From SHLQ01 sp047638715 (GTDB lineage: Bacteria; Actinomycetota; Acidimicrobiia; Acidimicrobiales; SHLQ01): a stretch of DNA of 15,589 bases. The notes under the pieces are model-generated. The model saw nothing but the letters and a program-made list of their open reading frames with translations. It was not told where the DNA came from and did not search any database. Below, one piece after another: positions 8,185 to 15,013 of this stretch. The translations under genes were made by a program, and so were the position numbers. Positions within the stretch are counted from its first letter, which is position 1. Every line of letters starts with the position of its first letter. The stretch is from the NCBI GenBank assembly GCA_047638715.1, contig JBLIMK010000094.1, positions 1-15,589 on the forward strand. The letters are read 5' to 3'.

Positions 8185-8191
8185 TCCTCCA

Positions 8192-9334
8192 TTGTTGGTC
8201 GAGTTCACGCCAGAGCAAGAGATGTTTCGAGAGGCGGTCAGAGATTTCTGTCGCCGCGAAATCAGCCGCGAATACGTACGAGAATGTGATACCGAAAGGC
8301 GCCCGCCTCGCGAGGTCTACGACAAACTCGGCGAGCTCGGTTGGCTCGGTATCAACATTCCGACGGAGTACGGCGGTGAAGGCGCAGGAGCGGTCGAGGT
8401 CGCGATCTTGCTCGAGGAGCTCGGCAAGTCATTTCTCGATCTTGCGTTCTGGGTCTTCCGAGCGGTCACTTGGGGCGGCTTGGCCATTGGTCGTGATGGC
8501 CAGGAGGACTTCAAGCGCCAGGTTTTGCCGAAGGTCGCCAACGGCTCGACCACGGTGTGTTTCGGGTTGACCGAGCCTGAGGCCGGTTCCGATGCAGCAG
8601 CGATCAGCCTGTCGGCGGTCGAAGACGGCGACGACTTCATCTTGAACGGCCAGAAGGTATTCACGTCCGGCTTCAAGGCCAGCGATCTCGATGTTGTCGC
8701 CACTCGCACGGCAATCGGCGAGAAGAAGCACCACGGCATCACGTTGTTCGTGGTCGACACCGACGCTCCCGGTATCACGTGGACCGCAATGGAGACGCTG
8801 GGGCATTGGCCACTCGGCACAGCGCACGTCTTCTTCGACAACGTCCGAGTCCCGAAGAGCCGGATGCTCGGAGAGCTCCACAACGGCTGGAACGACAACG
8901 CCGTTTACCTGCGGTACGAACGGCTCTGCCTCTCGGCTGCACGAACAGGCGCTGCGAAGTCAGCGCTGGCCGATGCGCTCGACTACGCGAAAGAACGCGA
9001 GCAGTTCGGTCGTCCAATCTCGAAATTCCAAGCCGTCAGCCATCGTCTCGCCGAGATGCAGATGCAGACGGAGATCTCCGAGATGCTCACGTACCGGTAC
9101 GCGGCGCTGCTCGACAAGGGCGAGGCGACCGTGCGTGATGCAGCGATCCTCAAGCTCTACGCATGCGAGGCATACAAACACGTTGCCGACGAGGGGCTCC
9201 AGGTTCTCGGAGGCTACGGCTACACGATGGAGTACGACCTCCAGCGTCACTTCCGTGAGTCACGCCTCGGCGTCATTGGGGCTGGTACCTCCGATGTGCA
9301 GAAGAACATCATCGCCAAGACGATGGGTATCTGA
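8192..9334 (+). CDS. Acyl-CoA dehydrogenase family protein (isovaleryl-CoA dehydrogenase-type active site)
   Basis: This FAD flavoprotein would introduce a 2,3-double bond into an acyl-CoA and pass electrons to electron-transfer flavoprotein. The roughly 380-residue protein has the standard three domains: an alpha-helical N-terminus (FTPEQEMFREAVRDF), a beta domain with CFGLTEPEAGSDA (about 123-135) and FILNGQKVFTSG (about 149-160), and a C-terminal helical bundle with AKEREQFGRPISKFQA (about 266-281) and QVLGGYGYTMEY. The medium-chain-type catalytic Glu position reads G-A-G-T instead of E-G-T. A Glu is present in the RYERL helix (about E243), as in isovaleryl- and long-chain-type enzymes, so the enzyme is probably active and suited to a branched or functionalised acyl group. 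The start is TTG 8192 by Shine-Dalgarno and family length. It is the first gene of the rightward operon; its TGA overlaps the next ATG. Confidence 0.92.
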   Translation: MLVEFTPEQEMFREAVRDFCRREISREYVRECDTERRPPREVYDKLGELGWLGINIPTEYGGEGAGAVEVAILLEELGKSFLDLAFWVFRAVTWGGLAIGRDGQEDFKRQVLPKVANGSTTVCFGLTEPEAGSDAAAISLSAVEDGDDFILNGQKVFTSGFKASDLDVVATRTAIGEKKHHGITLFVVDTDAPGITWTAMETLGHWPLGTAHVFFDNVRVPKSRMLGELHNGWNDNAVYLRYERLCLSAARTGAAKSALADALDYAKEREQFGRPISKFQAVSHRLAEMQMQTEISEMLTYRYAALLDKGEATVRDAAILKLYACEAYKHVADEGLQVLGGYGYTMEYDLQRHFRESRLGVIGAGTSDVQKNIIAKTMGI

Positions 9335-9822
9335 TGGGGCTGCTTACCGACGAAGCCCGAGCGTGGGCTAAGGAACCTTTCGCTCCGTATGAAGTGATGA
9401 TCAGCGCCACCGATATTGCTCGGTATGCCCGGGCGATCGGCGAAACCGACCCCGTGTTCTACGACGCTGGCGCCGCTCGAGCTGCGGGTCATTCGAACGT
9501 GATTGCGCCGCCGTACTTTCCTTACACGATCCGGATGCAGGCCGCGAACCTTCGCGATCGAAGCGATCTTGAACCCGACGGGTCGTCGAGCGAAGATGTG
9601 CCGCCGGTCGAGACCACTCGTGCCATGGCTGGTGAGACGAAGATCGAGATGGGCGTGCCGATTGTCGCTGGCGACACGATCACGCTCGAGAAACGAATCA
9701 TCGACATCTACGAGAAGTCCGGCCGCTCGGGCGATCTGGTTTTCGTAGTGCAGGAGTTCCGCTTCACCAACCAGGACGAAGAGCTCGTTATGCGCGAAGA
9801 GTTCACGAGGATCTACCGATGA
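9334..9822 (+). CDS. MaoC-like hotdog protein, N-terminal (FAS1-like dehydratase) type subunit
   Basis: This 162-residue single-hotdog protein resembles the N-terminal MaoC dehydratase domain (FAS1-like). Landmarks are the segment ISATDIARYARAIGETDPVF (about 24-43), VIAPPYFPYTI (about 56-66), and a beta-rich end with KIEMGVPIVAGDTITLEKRI. Such subunits usually lack the catalytic Asp-His pair and build the substrate tunnel for a catalytic partner. Its ATG overlaps the stop of the acyl-CoA dehydrogenase (TGATG), and its own stop overlaps the next gene (ATGA), which carries the second hotdog. The pair therefore most likely forms one heteromeric enoyl-CoA hydratase acting on the dehydrogenase product. 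In mesaconyl-C4-CoA hydratase and similar enzymes these two halves are fused; here they are separate genes. Confidence 0.85.
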   Translation: MGLLTDEARAWAKEPFAPYEVMISATDIARYARAIGETDPVFYDAGAARAAGHSNVIAPPYFPYTIRMQAANLRDRSDLEPDGSSSEDVPPVETTRAMAGETKIEMGVPIVAGDTITLEKRIIDIYEKSGRSGDLVFVVQEFRFTNQDEELVMREEFTRIYR

Positions 9823-10235
9823 ACATCGAAGTCGGGACGGAGATCCCAACCCAAGAGCGCAATCCCGATGCGATCGACCTGTTCACGTTCAGTGCTTCGG
9901 CGTGGCTACTCCACAGAATTCACTACGACCTGCCCTTCACGACCGAACACGACGGACATCCCGGTCTACTCGTGCATGGGCCGCTCCAGGGCACCTACAT
10001 GATTCAGGCAGTGCAATGGTGGCTCGGGTCAACGGCGGAGATGAAGAGCATCTCGTATCGCCATTCCAGCCCGGCCTATCTCGGCGACTCGTTGACGTGT
10101 GGTGGCACGGTGACCGGAGTCGACGCGGAGGTCGGCACATTCAGCGCCGATCTGTGGGTGAAGAAAACCGACACAACAGGAGACGAAATAGTGACGACAA
10201 GTGGTGTGGCGACCTTTCGCCTTCCGACATCATGA
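9819..10235 (+). CDS. MaoC-like hotdog protein, catalytic-type subunit (mesaconyl/itaconyl-CoA hydratase-like)
   Basis: This 138-residue protein corresponds to the C-terminal half of fused MaoC/FAS1-like hydratases. Its strongest signature is L-L-H-R-I-H-Y-D at about 30-37, followed by GHPGLLVHGPLQGTYM (about 46-61). I know HRIHYD plus GYPGLVVHGPL from mesaconyl-C4-CoA hydratase-type and 3-methylfumaryl-type enzymes, and the conserved His/Asp of this block is the probable catalytic site. The expected role is hydration of an unsaturated, probably carboxylated, acyl-CoA made by the upstream dehydrogenase. GAGGA lies about 9 nt before its ATG, which overlaps the stop of subunit 1 (ATGA); its own stop overlaps the start of the ThDP enzyme gene (ATGA). 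The carboxylated substrate is inferred from the motif and from the CitE-type lyase and CoA-transferase in the divergent operon. Confidence 0.85.
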   Translation: MNIEVGTEIPTQERNPDAIDLFTFSASAWLLHRIHYDLPFTTEHDGHPGLLVHGPLQGTYMIQAVQWWLGSTAEMKSISYRHSSPAYLGDSLTCGGTVTGVDAEVGTFSADLWVKKTDTTGDEIVTTSGVATFRLPTS

Positions 10236-11899
10236 CGCTCGGCGGCGAAGCACTCGCTCGCATGCTCGACGGATACGGCGTGACACATATCTTCCATGTG
10301 CCGGCCGTTCTCCGACGAACGATGGTCGAGCTCGAACGACAGACCGACATCAAACGCGTCCGTCCACATAGCGAGAAGTCGGCCGCCTACATGGCCGACG
10401 GCTACGCCCGGGCCAGTGGTCGTCCAGGTGTGTGCATGGCTCAGGTCATTGGCGCGCTCAACCTGGCCGCGGGATTGCGCGACGCGCACCTTGCGCATTC
10501 GCCCGTCATTGCGTTTACGGGTGGCCGCGATCCGTCGACAAAGTTTCGCAAGGTCTACCAAGAGGTCGACGACGTGCCCGCCTTCGAGGCCGTCACAAAG
10601 ATGAACGCCACCGTCGACGATGCAGAACGAATCCCCGACATGGTGCGCCAAGCCTTTCGGGTTGCCACTTCGGGCTCGCCCGGACCGGTCCATCTGCAAT
10701 TCCGTGGCAACGAGGGTCAGGTCGACCTCGGCGAAATAACTGCTGACGAATCGGTCGAGGCGCTGTACGCGAACGTGCCGCCGTATCGCCCAATGCCAGC
10801 GGACCAGAGTCCGCTTCGCGCAGCGGTCGATCTCCTTCGAGCGGCTGAACGGCCGGTGATCGTCGCTGGAGGCGGTGTCCGTTCGTCTGAAGCTGGCGCA
10901 GCGCTCCGAGCATTCGCCGAGCGGATGCAGATTCCGGTCGCGACGTCACTCAACGGCAAAGACACATTCGCTGCCGACCATCCTTTGTCGGTCGGGGTCG
11001 TGGGTACGTACTCGCGAGCCTCGGCCAACCAGACCGTCGGGGCAGCCGACCTGGTCTGTTTCATTGGTTCCGAGACCGGCGGAATGACCACGCACTTCTG
11101 GCAAGTCCCGGCCTTCGGAACCCGGACAATTCAGATCGATATCGACCCGGAGGCGATCGGTCGGAATTACACCCCCGAGGTCGGAATCCAGGGCGATGCC
11201 CGATCGGTGCTCGAAGCAATGGTGGGACTCGTCGACTCGCCAGAGTCGGCAACGGACTGGAGCGAAGGTGCGGCAGCCTCGGTGAGAGCGTGGCACGACC
11301 AGCACGACGCCGAGTTGACCTCGGACCAGGTGCCGATCCGCCCCGAACGACTCTGCGCAGAGATGACGAATAACGCTCCCGACGACGCGATCATCGTTGT
11401 CGACACCGGGCATGCCGGTATGTGGATGGGCGGCATGTACGACGTTCGCGCCGAGCAGAGCTACTTGCGCTCGGCGGGCCACCTCGGCTGGGCTTTCCCG
11501 GCAGCGCTCGGGGCTAAGTGCGGCGCCCCCGACCGACCCGTGCTGTGTTTCACCGGAGACTCCGGCTTCTGGTATCACCTCTCAGAGATCGAGACGGCAG
11601 TGCGCTGGGACATCCCCGCCGTGATCCTCGTCAACAACAACTCTGGTGGGAATCAGTCCAAGCGAGGTTTCGATCGTGCGTACGGCGGTGAGCAGACCGA
11701 ACAGGGCGCCAAGGAGTTGTGGCACTTTACCGACGTGAACTTTGCAGCGATCGCCGAACAGATGGGGGCCCTCGGAATTCGCGTCGAGAAGCCCGGTGAC
11801 CTCACCGGAGCGATCGAGCGCGGTCTCGCCTCTGGCCGCCCCACGATCATCGACGTAGTCACCGATATCGACGCCCTCGCCCCCCTCGCAGTCATCTAG
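10232..11899 (+). CDS. ThDP-dependent enzyme, acetolactate synthase-like, with divergent motifs
   Basis: This 555-residue protein has the three-domain layout of the pyruvate oxidase/acetolactate synthase superfamily: an N-terminal PYR domain (about 1-165), a central domain with ERPVIVAGGGVRSSEAG (about 205-221), and a C-terminal PP domain (about 370-555). The cofactor-activating Glu is E48, but the usual R-H-E reads P-H-S-E. The G-P-G loop after it reads V-I-G-A, and the diphosphate/Mg motif starts G-D-S instead of G-D-G (about 441) and ends L-V-N-N-N. No regulatory ilvN-like subunit is nearby, so biosynthetic acetolactate synthase is unlikely. Start choice: ATG 10232 overlaps the hydratase stop (ATGA); the open frame back to 9902 is a shadow of that gene. 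A C-C lyase, 2-oxoacid decarboxylase or carboligase acting on a pathway intermediate is plausible; the reaction is unknown. Confidence 0.85.
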   Translation: MTLGGEALARMLDGYGVTHIFHVPAVLRRTMVELERQTDIKRVRPHSEKSAAYMADGYARASGRPGVCMAQVIGALNLAAGLRDAHLAHSPVIAFTGGRDPSTKFRKVYQEVDDVPAFEAVTKMNATVDDAERIPDMVRQAFRVATSGSPGPVHLQFRGNEGQVDLGEITADESVEALYANVPPYRPMPADQSPLRAAVDLLRAAERPVIVAGGGVRSSEAGAALRAFAERMQIPVATSLNGKDTFAADHPLSVGVVGTYSRASANQTVGAADLVCFIGSETGGMTTHFWQVPAFGTRTIQIDIDPEAIGRNYTPEVGIQGDARSVLEAMVGLVDSPESATDWSEGAAASVRAWHDQHDAELTSDQVPIRPERLCAEMTNNAPDDAIIVVDTGHAGMWMGGMYDVRAEQSYLRSAGHLGWAFPAALGAKCGAPDRPVLCFTGDSGFWYHLSEIETAVRWDIPAVILVNNNSGGNQSKRGFDRAYGGEQTEQGAKELWHFTDVNFAAIAEQMGALGIRVEKPGDLTGAIERGLASGRPTIIDVVTDIDALAPLAVI

Positions 11900-11913
11900 C
11901 GCTCGTAGCTCCT

Positions 11914-11972
11914 GGGGTCAGGTCTCAACATTTAACAGTGCCTTCGGAGGGTCGCGTCTCAACTACTAACAG
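11914..11972. repeat. Left end: two tandem, diverged repeat units, 34-bp period
   Basis: Unit 1 (11914-11938) and unit 2 (11948-11972) share GTCTCAAC and TAACAG, with 20 of 25 positions identical. The shared GTCTCAAC core sits at 11922-11929 and 11956-11963, exactly 34 bp apart. A TCGGAG follows each unit. The outer unit matches the right-hand repeats in inverted orientation better than the inner one does. Confidence 0.75.
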
Positions 11973-12132
11973 TTGTTCGTCGGAGCCTGCCAAGGGTTCC
12001 CGAAATGCAATGAACTCTGCAATGTGCGTCAACCCAGGAGGTGGGTGCCCGACCGCCTATCAATGTGGACAAGACGCGCCGAACTGCTCCGCGCTGCCGT
12101 TCTGTATCGAGAATTGAACGTCCAGCTGGCGA

Positions 12133-12193
12133 AATTGTTTGATGTTGAGACCTGACCCCATGTGTGAATTGTTTGATGTTGAGACCTGACCCC
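12133..12193. repeat. Right end: two identical 27-bp direct repeats, 34-bp period
   Basis: AATTGTTTGATGTTGAGACC plus TGACCCC is present at 12133-12159 and again at 12167-12193 without mismatch, separated by the 7-bp spacer ATGTGTG. The last 18 bp of each copy are the exact reverse complement of 11914-11931. Perfect identity suggests a recent duplication or homogenisation. Confidence 0.85.
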
Positions 12194-12213
12194 GCTAGGT
12201 GATCGTCCTACGG

Positions 12214-13860
12214 CTAGACGTTGTCCCAGTCGACCCAGGAGCCGTAGCCGGGGTGGCCAAAGCGGTTGGGGATCTCGATCAGGACCGGGCCGTTGCGGTT
12301 CAGAGCTTCGTCGATCGCGGCACCGATCTGGTCGAGCTCATCGACGCGCATGCCGTGGGCACCGAAGGACTTTGCGAGTGCGACGAAATCGGGAGGCAGT
12401 AGCTCCACGCCGTTTTGGCGGCCGTACAGGTGGTCCATGTGTCGACGCTCGACGCCGTAGCCCCGATCGTTGAACACGAGAACGATCACGGGAATGTTGT
12501 GTTCGACGGCGGTCATGAGGTCTTGGATCGTAAACATGACGCCGGCATCACCGATCACGGCGACCGATGGTGCGTCTGGCACGGCGAACTTTGAACCGAT
12601 CGCTGCTGGTAGGGCGAAACCGAGTGTGCCCATTCCGGATGGAACGAACCAGGTTCGTGGTTCATACGCCTTCCAGTACGACCGTGCCCAGAACGCAATC
12701 GTTGTGGGATCGTTGAATACACGAGTATTCGACGGAAGCGCTGCCCGCATGTTGTCGAGCATCTCAACCTCGGGCGGCGGCGTGCCGACCGCTGCGCTGA
12801 TCTTTCGATTCACCTTCGCGGCCTGCATCGGCCAGGGTTGGCTATCGGAACGATCGAGGTTTTCGCCATGCCCGATGCGGTTCAGGACCTGACGAAGCAC
12901 TGGCTTTGCGTCACCAACGATTGGGGCGGTGACTTTGTAGTTGCGTCCGATCTCTGCTGGGTCGAGGTCGATCTGGATGATTGTCTCCGGTAGTTCGAGT
13001 GACCATCCTCCGGTGGGGAAGTAGGAGAACCGAGTGCCGACGGCAATGAGAAGATCGGCTTCGACGAGCATCTCTCGGACCGGCCGCTCGTTGGCCCAGT
13101 TTCCGATATGTAAGGCGTGGTCGATCGGAAACGAACCCTTGCCGGCCTGTGACGTGAGCACCGGCGCTCCGAGTGCGTTGACCAACTCGAGGAGTTCGTC
13201 CGTCGCGTCCGATGCGATCACTCCGCCGCCAGCCCAAATGACGGGTCGCTCTGCAGTGTTGATCAGCGCCGCGGCCGCATCGAGTTGCGCGGCGAGCGGT
13301 TGGAGGCGCTGCAAAGGAACGGGGGAGAGGGTGCTCGATCCGGCCGTCTGGACGAACGCTTCGCCGGCGATCTCGACCATTGCGGGGCGAGGTCTTCTGT
13401 TTCGGAGGGCTCCCATTGCCTGGTTCATCGCTGGTGCAATCTCGGATGCGAGGGTTGGCTGGGCGACGAAGTCCGTAACCGGGCGGAACATGCCCAGCTG
13501 GTCAGAAAGGTCGTGGAAATACCCGAGTCCCTTCCGTCGTACATGGGCGGGGTTCTCGTTGACGACCTGAAGTACCGCGCTGCTGTCATTGTGCGCACAC
13601 GCCATTGCGCCCATCGTGTTGAGCGCGCCCGGGCCGCCGCTGGTCAGTGCGACGCCGATCTCACCGGACGATCGGTAGAAGCCGTCGGCCATGAACACGG
13701 CACTCTGCTCATGTCGGACGTTGATGGCTCGGATGTCGGGTTGGTCGAGCAACGCGTTGTAGACGCCGAGGGTGTCGACCCCAGGTATTCCGAAGAGTGT
13801 TCTGACCCCCTCGTTGTACAGCGAGTCAACGACGAGTTGTGCGCCAGTTCGTGTTTGCAT
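12214..13860 (-). CDS. ThDP-dependent enzyme, acetolactate synthase/decarboxylase-like
   Basis: This 548-residue protein belongs to the same superfamily as the ThDP enzyme ending at 11899 but with more canonical motifs. The PYR domain carries the catalytic Glu in NVRHEQSAVFMADGF (E51), followed by the GPG loop in TSGGPGALNTMG (about 73-84). The central domain has ERPVIWAGGGVIASDATDEL (about 203-222). The PP domain has the Mg/diphosphate motif from GDAGVMFT (about 435) to VLVFNDRGYG (about 466). Likely reactions are decarboxylation or carboligation of a 2-oxoacid. ATG 13860 follows GGAGGA with good spacing. It is a single gene, transcribed divergently from the Ldh2/decarboxylase operon across a 55-bp gap and convergent with the other ThDP gene. 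It lacks Xsc- or ilvB-specific features that I can recognise, and no ilvN is present. It may act on the same 2-oxoacid or aldehyde pool as the divergent operon. Confidence 0.87.
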   Translation of the reverse strand: MQTRTGAQLVVDSLYNEGVRTLFGIPGVDTLGVYNALLDQPDIRAINVRHEQSAVFMADGFYRSSGEIGVALTSGGPGALNTMGAMACAHNDSSAVLQVVNENPAHVRRKGLGYFHDLSDQLGMFRPVTDFVAQPTLASEIAPAMNQAMGALRNRRPRPAMVEIAGEAFVQTAGSSTLSPVPLQRLQPLAAQLDAAAALINTAERPVIWAGGGVIASDATDELLELVNALGAPVLTSQAGKGSFPIDHALHIGNWANERPVREMLVEADLLIAVGTRFSYFPTGGWSLELPETIIQIDLDPAEIGRNYKVTAPIVGDAKPVLRQVLNRIGHGENLDRSDSQPWPMQAAKVNRKISAAVGTPPPEVEMLDNMRAALPSNTRVFNDPTTIAFWARSYWKAYEPRTWFVPSGMGTLGFALPAAIGSKFAVPDAPSVAVIGDAGVMFTIQDLMTAVEHNIPVIVLVFNDRGYGVERRHMDHLYGRQNGVELLPPDFVALAKSFGAHGMRVDELDQIGAAIDEALNRNGPVLIEIPNRFGHPGYGSWVDWDNV

Positions 13861-13915
13861 CTAGGCATCCTCCGTGATCATGCATTATGTAGGATGTCAC
13901 AGCAGATGGGGTTTG
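13861..13915. promoter_or_regulatory. Short divergent promoter region with inverted repeat
   Basis: This 55-bp gap separates two divergent starts. It holds an AT-rich core (about 13877-13895) with CATAAT on the minus strand (one mismatch from a -10) and TAGGAT at 13890-13895 on the plus strand. An inverted repeat CATCCT (13866-13871) / AGGATG (13891-13896) flanks the core and overlaps the minus-strand Shine-Dalgarno; GTGA and TCAC also sit at 13874 and 13897. I see no convincing -35 for either direction, so the promoters may need an activator or lie partly within the coding sequences. Confidence 0.35.
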
Positions 13916-15013
13916 ATGGTCGAGTTAGCACAACTTCCGCCAGGAACGACGAGGATCCCGGCTAGCCGCGCTCGCGAGCTCGTATCATCGGTTTTTTCGG
14001 CCGCAGGCTTTCCGGCGTCGGATGCCTCCCTGATCGCCGATGTACTTATCGGAGCTGACCTGCGGGGAGTTCGGAGCCACGGCCTGTCTCGATTGCCGTA
14101 CTTCATGGTTCGCGTCGAGCGTGGAGTCCTTAATGCGACACCCAACTTGTCCTACACGTCAGGGTCGTCGACGACCGGCGTGCTCGATGCGGATAACGGC
14201 CATGGAGCTGTGGCCTGCGCCGAAGCCATGGATCGCGCGATCTCGATGGCCCAGGAACACGGCTCGGGTTGGGTGGCGGTCGCGAACAGCAATCACTTCG
14301 GGTACGCCGGGTACTGGGCAGAGCGAGCGCGGGCTCAGGGTTGCATCGGTTTTGCCATGGCCAACGGCGCTGGTCGCGTCACGCCAACGTTCGGCAGAGA
14401 TTCGTTGCTCGGAACCAACCCGCTCGCGGTCGGGATCCCCGGTGGCGACGGCGAGACCGAATTCCTGCTCGACATGGCGACGTCGGTCGTTGCCGTCGGA
14501 AAGGTCGAGACCGCTTTGCGAGAGGGCCGACCAATCCCCGATGGTTGGGTCGATCAGGAAGCGGCGACGGCGAGTCTCGACGACCGCGGCATCCTTGGAT
14601 GCGACACTCCGCTGCTGCCACTCGGAGGGTCGGGAGATGTCACCGGAGGTCACAAAGGTTTCGCGCTCAACCTCATGGTGGAGCTCCTGTGCGGTGTATT
14701 GGGCGGCACGTCGTTGGTCGACCGCATCGAAGGAGCGTCAGGCCACGCGCCCGCCGCCATGGGCCAATTCGTCGGAGCGATCCGCCTCGACGGCTTTCGC
14801 CCGGCATCACAGATTCATCAGTCCATGGCCGAGACGATCGACATTGTCCGCGGTGCGGAAAAGGCGCCTGGCCACGACACGATTTACATTCCTGGCGAAC
14901 CCGAAGCGATCGCAACCGCCGCGAATGATGCGGAGGGAATACCGGTGACACCATCCGTTCGAGCCGACATCGAAACTGTGGCAAAGAACTATGGCCTGGA
15001 GGTCCCATGGTGA
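13916..15013 (+). CDS. Ldh2/malate dehydrogenase-family NAD(P)-dependent 2-hydroxyacid dehydrogenase (ComC-like)
   Basis: This is a 365-residue member of the Ldh2/MDH2 family (malate, ureidoglycolate and sulfolactate dehydrogenases), which oxidises a 2-hydroxyacid to a 2-oxoacid with NAD(P). The sequence has the family blocks ADLRGVRSHGLSRLP (about 47-61, catalytic His H55), ANSNHFGYAGYW (about 123-134), DSLLGTNPLAVGIP (about 162-175), LLDMATSVVAVGK (about 184-196) and TGGHKGFALNLMVELL (about 243-258). ATG 13916 is chosen because GGGG lies 4 nt upstream and the protein then begins like its family; the in-frame GTG 13874 would add 14 residues over the divergent promoter. The 3' end overlaps the next gene, which encodes a sulfopyruvate-decarboxylase-like alpha subunit, so the product is probably its 2-oxoacid substrate. 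(R)-sulfolactate is a good candidate, but other hydroxyacids are possible. Confidence 0.88.
   Translation: MVELAQLPPGTTRIPASRARELVSSVFSAAGFPASDASLIADVLIGADLRGVRSHGLSRLPYFMVRVERGVLNATPNLSYTSGSSTTGVLDADNGHGAVACAEAMDRAISMAQEHGSGWVAVANSNHFGYAGYWAERARAQGCIGFAMANGAGRVTPTFGRDSLLGTNPLAVGIPGGDGETEFLLDMATSVVAVGKVETALREGRPIPDGWVDQEAATASLDDRGILGCDTPLLPLGGSGDVTGGHKGFALNLMVELLCGVLGGTSLVDRIEGASGHAPAAMGQFVGAIRLDGFRPASQIHQSMAETIDIVRGAEKAPGHDTIYIPGEPEAIATAANDAEGIPVTPSVRADIETVAKNYGLEVPW

Larger units (their letters stand above)
11914..12193. mobile_element. MITE-like element with duplicated inverted-repeat ends
   Basis: The 314-bp gap between two convergent ThDP genes holds an element bounded by an 18-bp perfect inverted repeat: GGGGTCAGGTCTCAACAT at 11914-11931, with its reverse complement at 12142-12159 and again at 12176-12193. 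The left end has a degenerate second copy at 11948-11972 (20 of 25 positions match). The right end has two identical 27-bp copies (12133-12159 and 12167-12193). Both pairs have a 34-bp period. The interior (about 11973-12130) shows no transposase; a 60-codon frame there has no recognisable motif. Ends beginning GGGGTCAGGTCT remind me of short non-autonomous elements linked to REP-associated or IS200-like transposases, but that link is from memory. Its position downstream of both genes makes it unlikely to disrupt either, and the long hairpin could assist transcription termination. Confidence 0.6.

Noticed and set aside
8071..8208. 46-residue N-terminal extension of the cyclase gene
   Set aside because: It would cover the promoter and the divergent gene's start; ATG 8070 has its own ribosome-binding site.
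9902..10231. Upstream extension of the first ThDP gene's reading frame
   Set aside because: It is a shadow of the MaoC subunit gene; the ATGA junction at 10232 and the family N-terminus define the start.
11973..12155. 60-codon open frame inside the repeat element
   Set aside because: No recognisable motif, no convincing ribosome-binding site, and it runs into the right-end repeat; probably chance.
11914..12193. CRISPR-like array based on the 34-bp periodic repeats
   Set aside because: There are only two units per side in opposite orientations, spacers are about 7-9 bp, and there are no cas genes.
12214..13860. Calling the ThDP enzymes ilvB (acetolactate synthase) or xsc
   Set aside because: No ilvN or ilvC neighbour is present, and I do not recognise Xsc-specific sequence; the general superfamily is all the motifs support.
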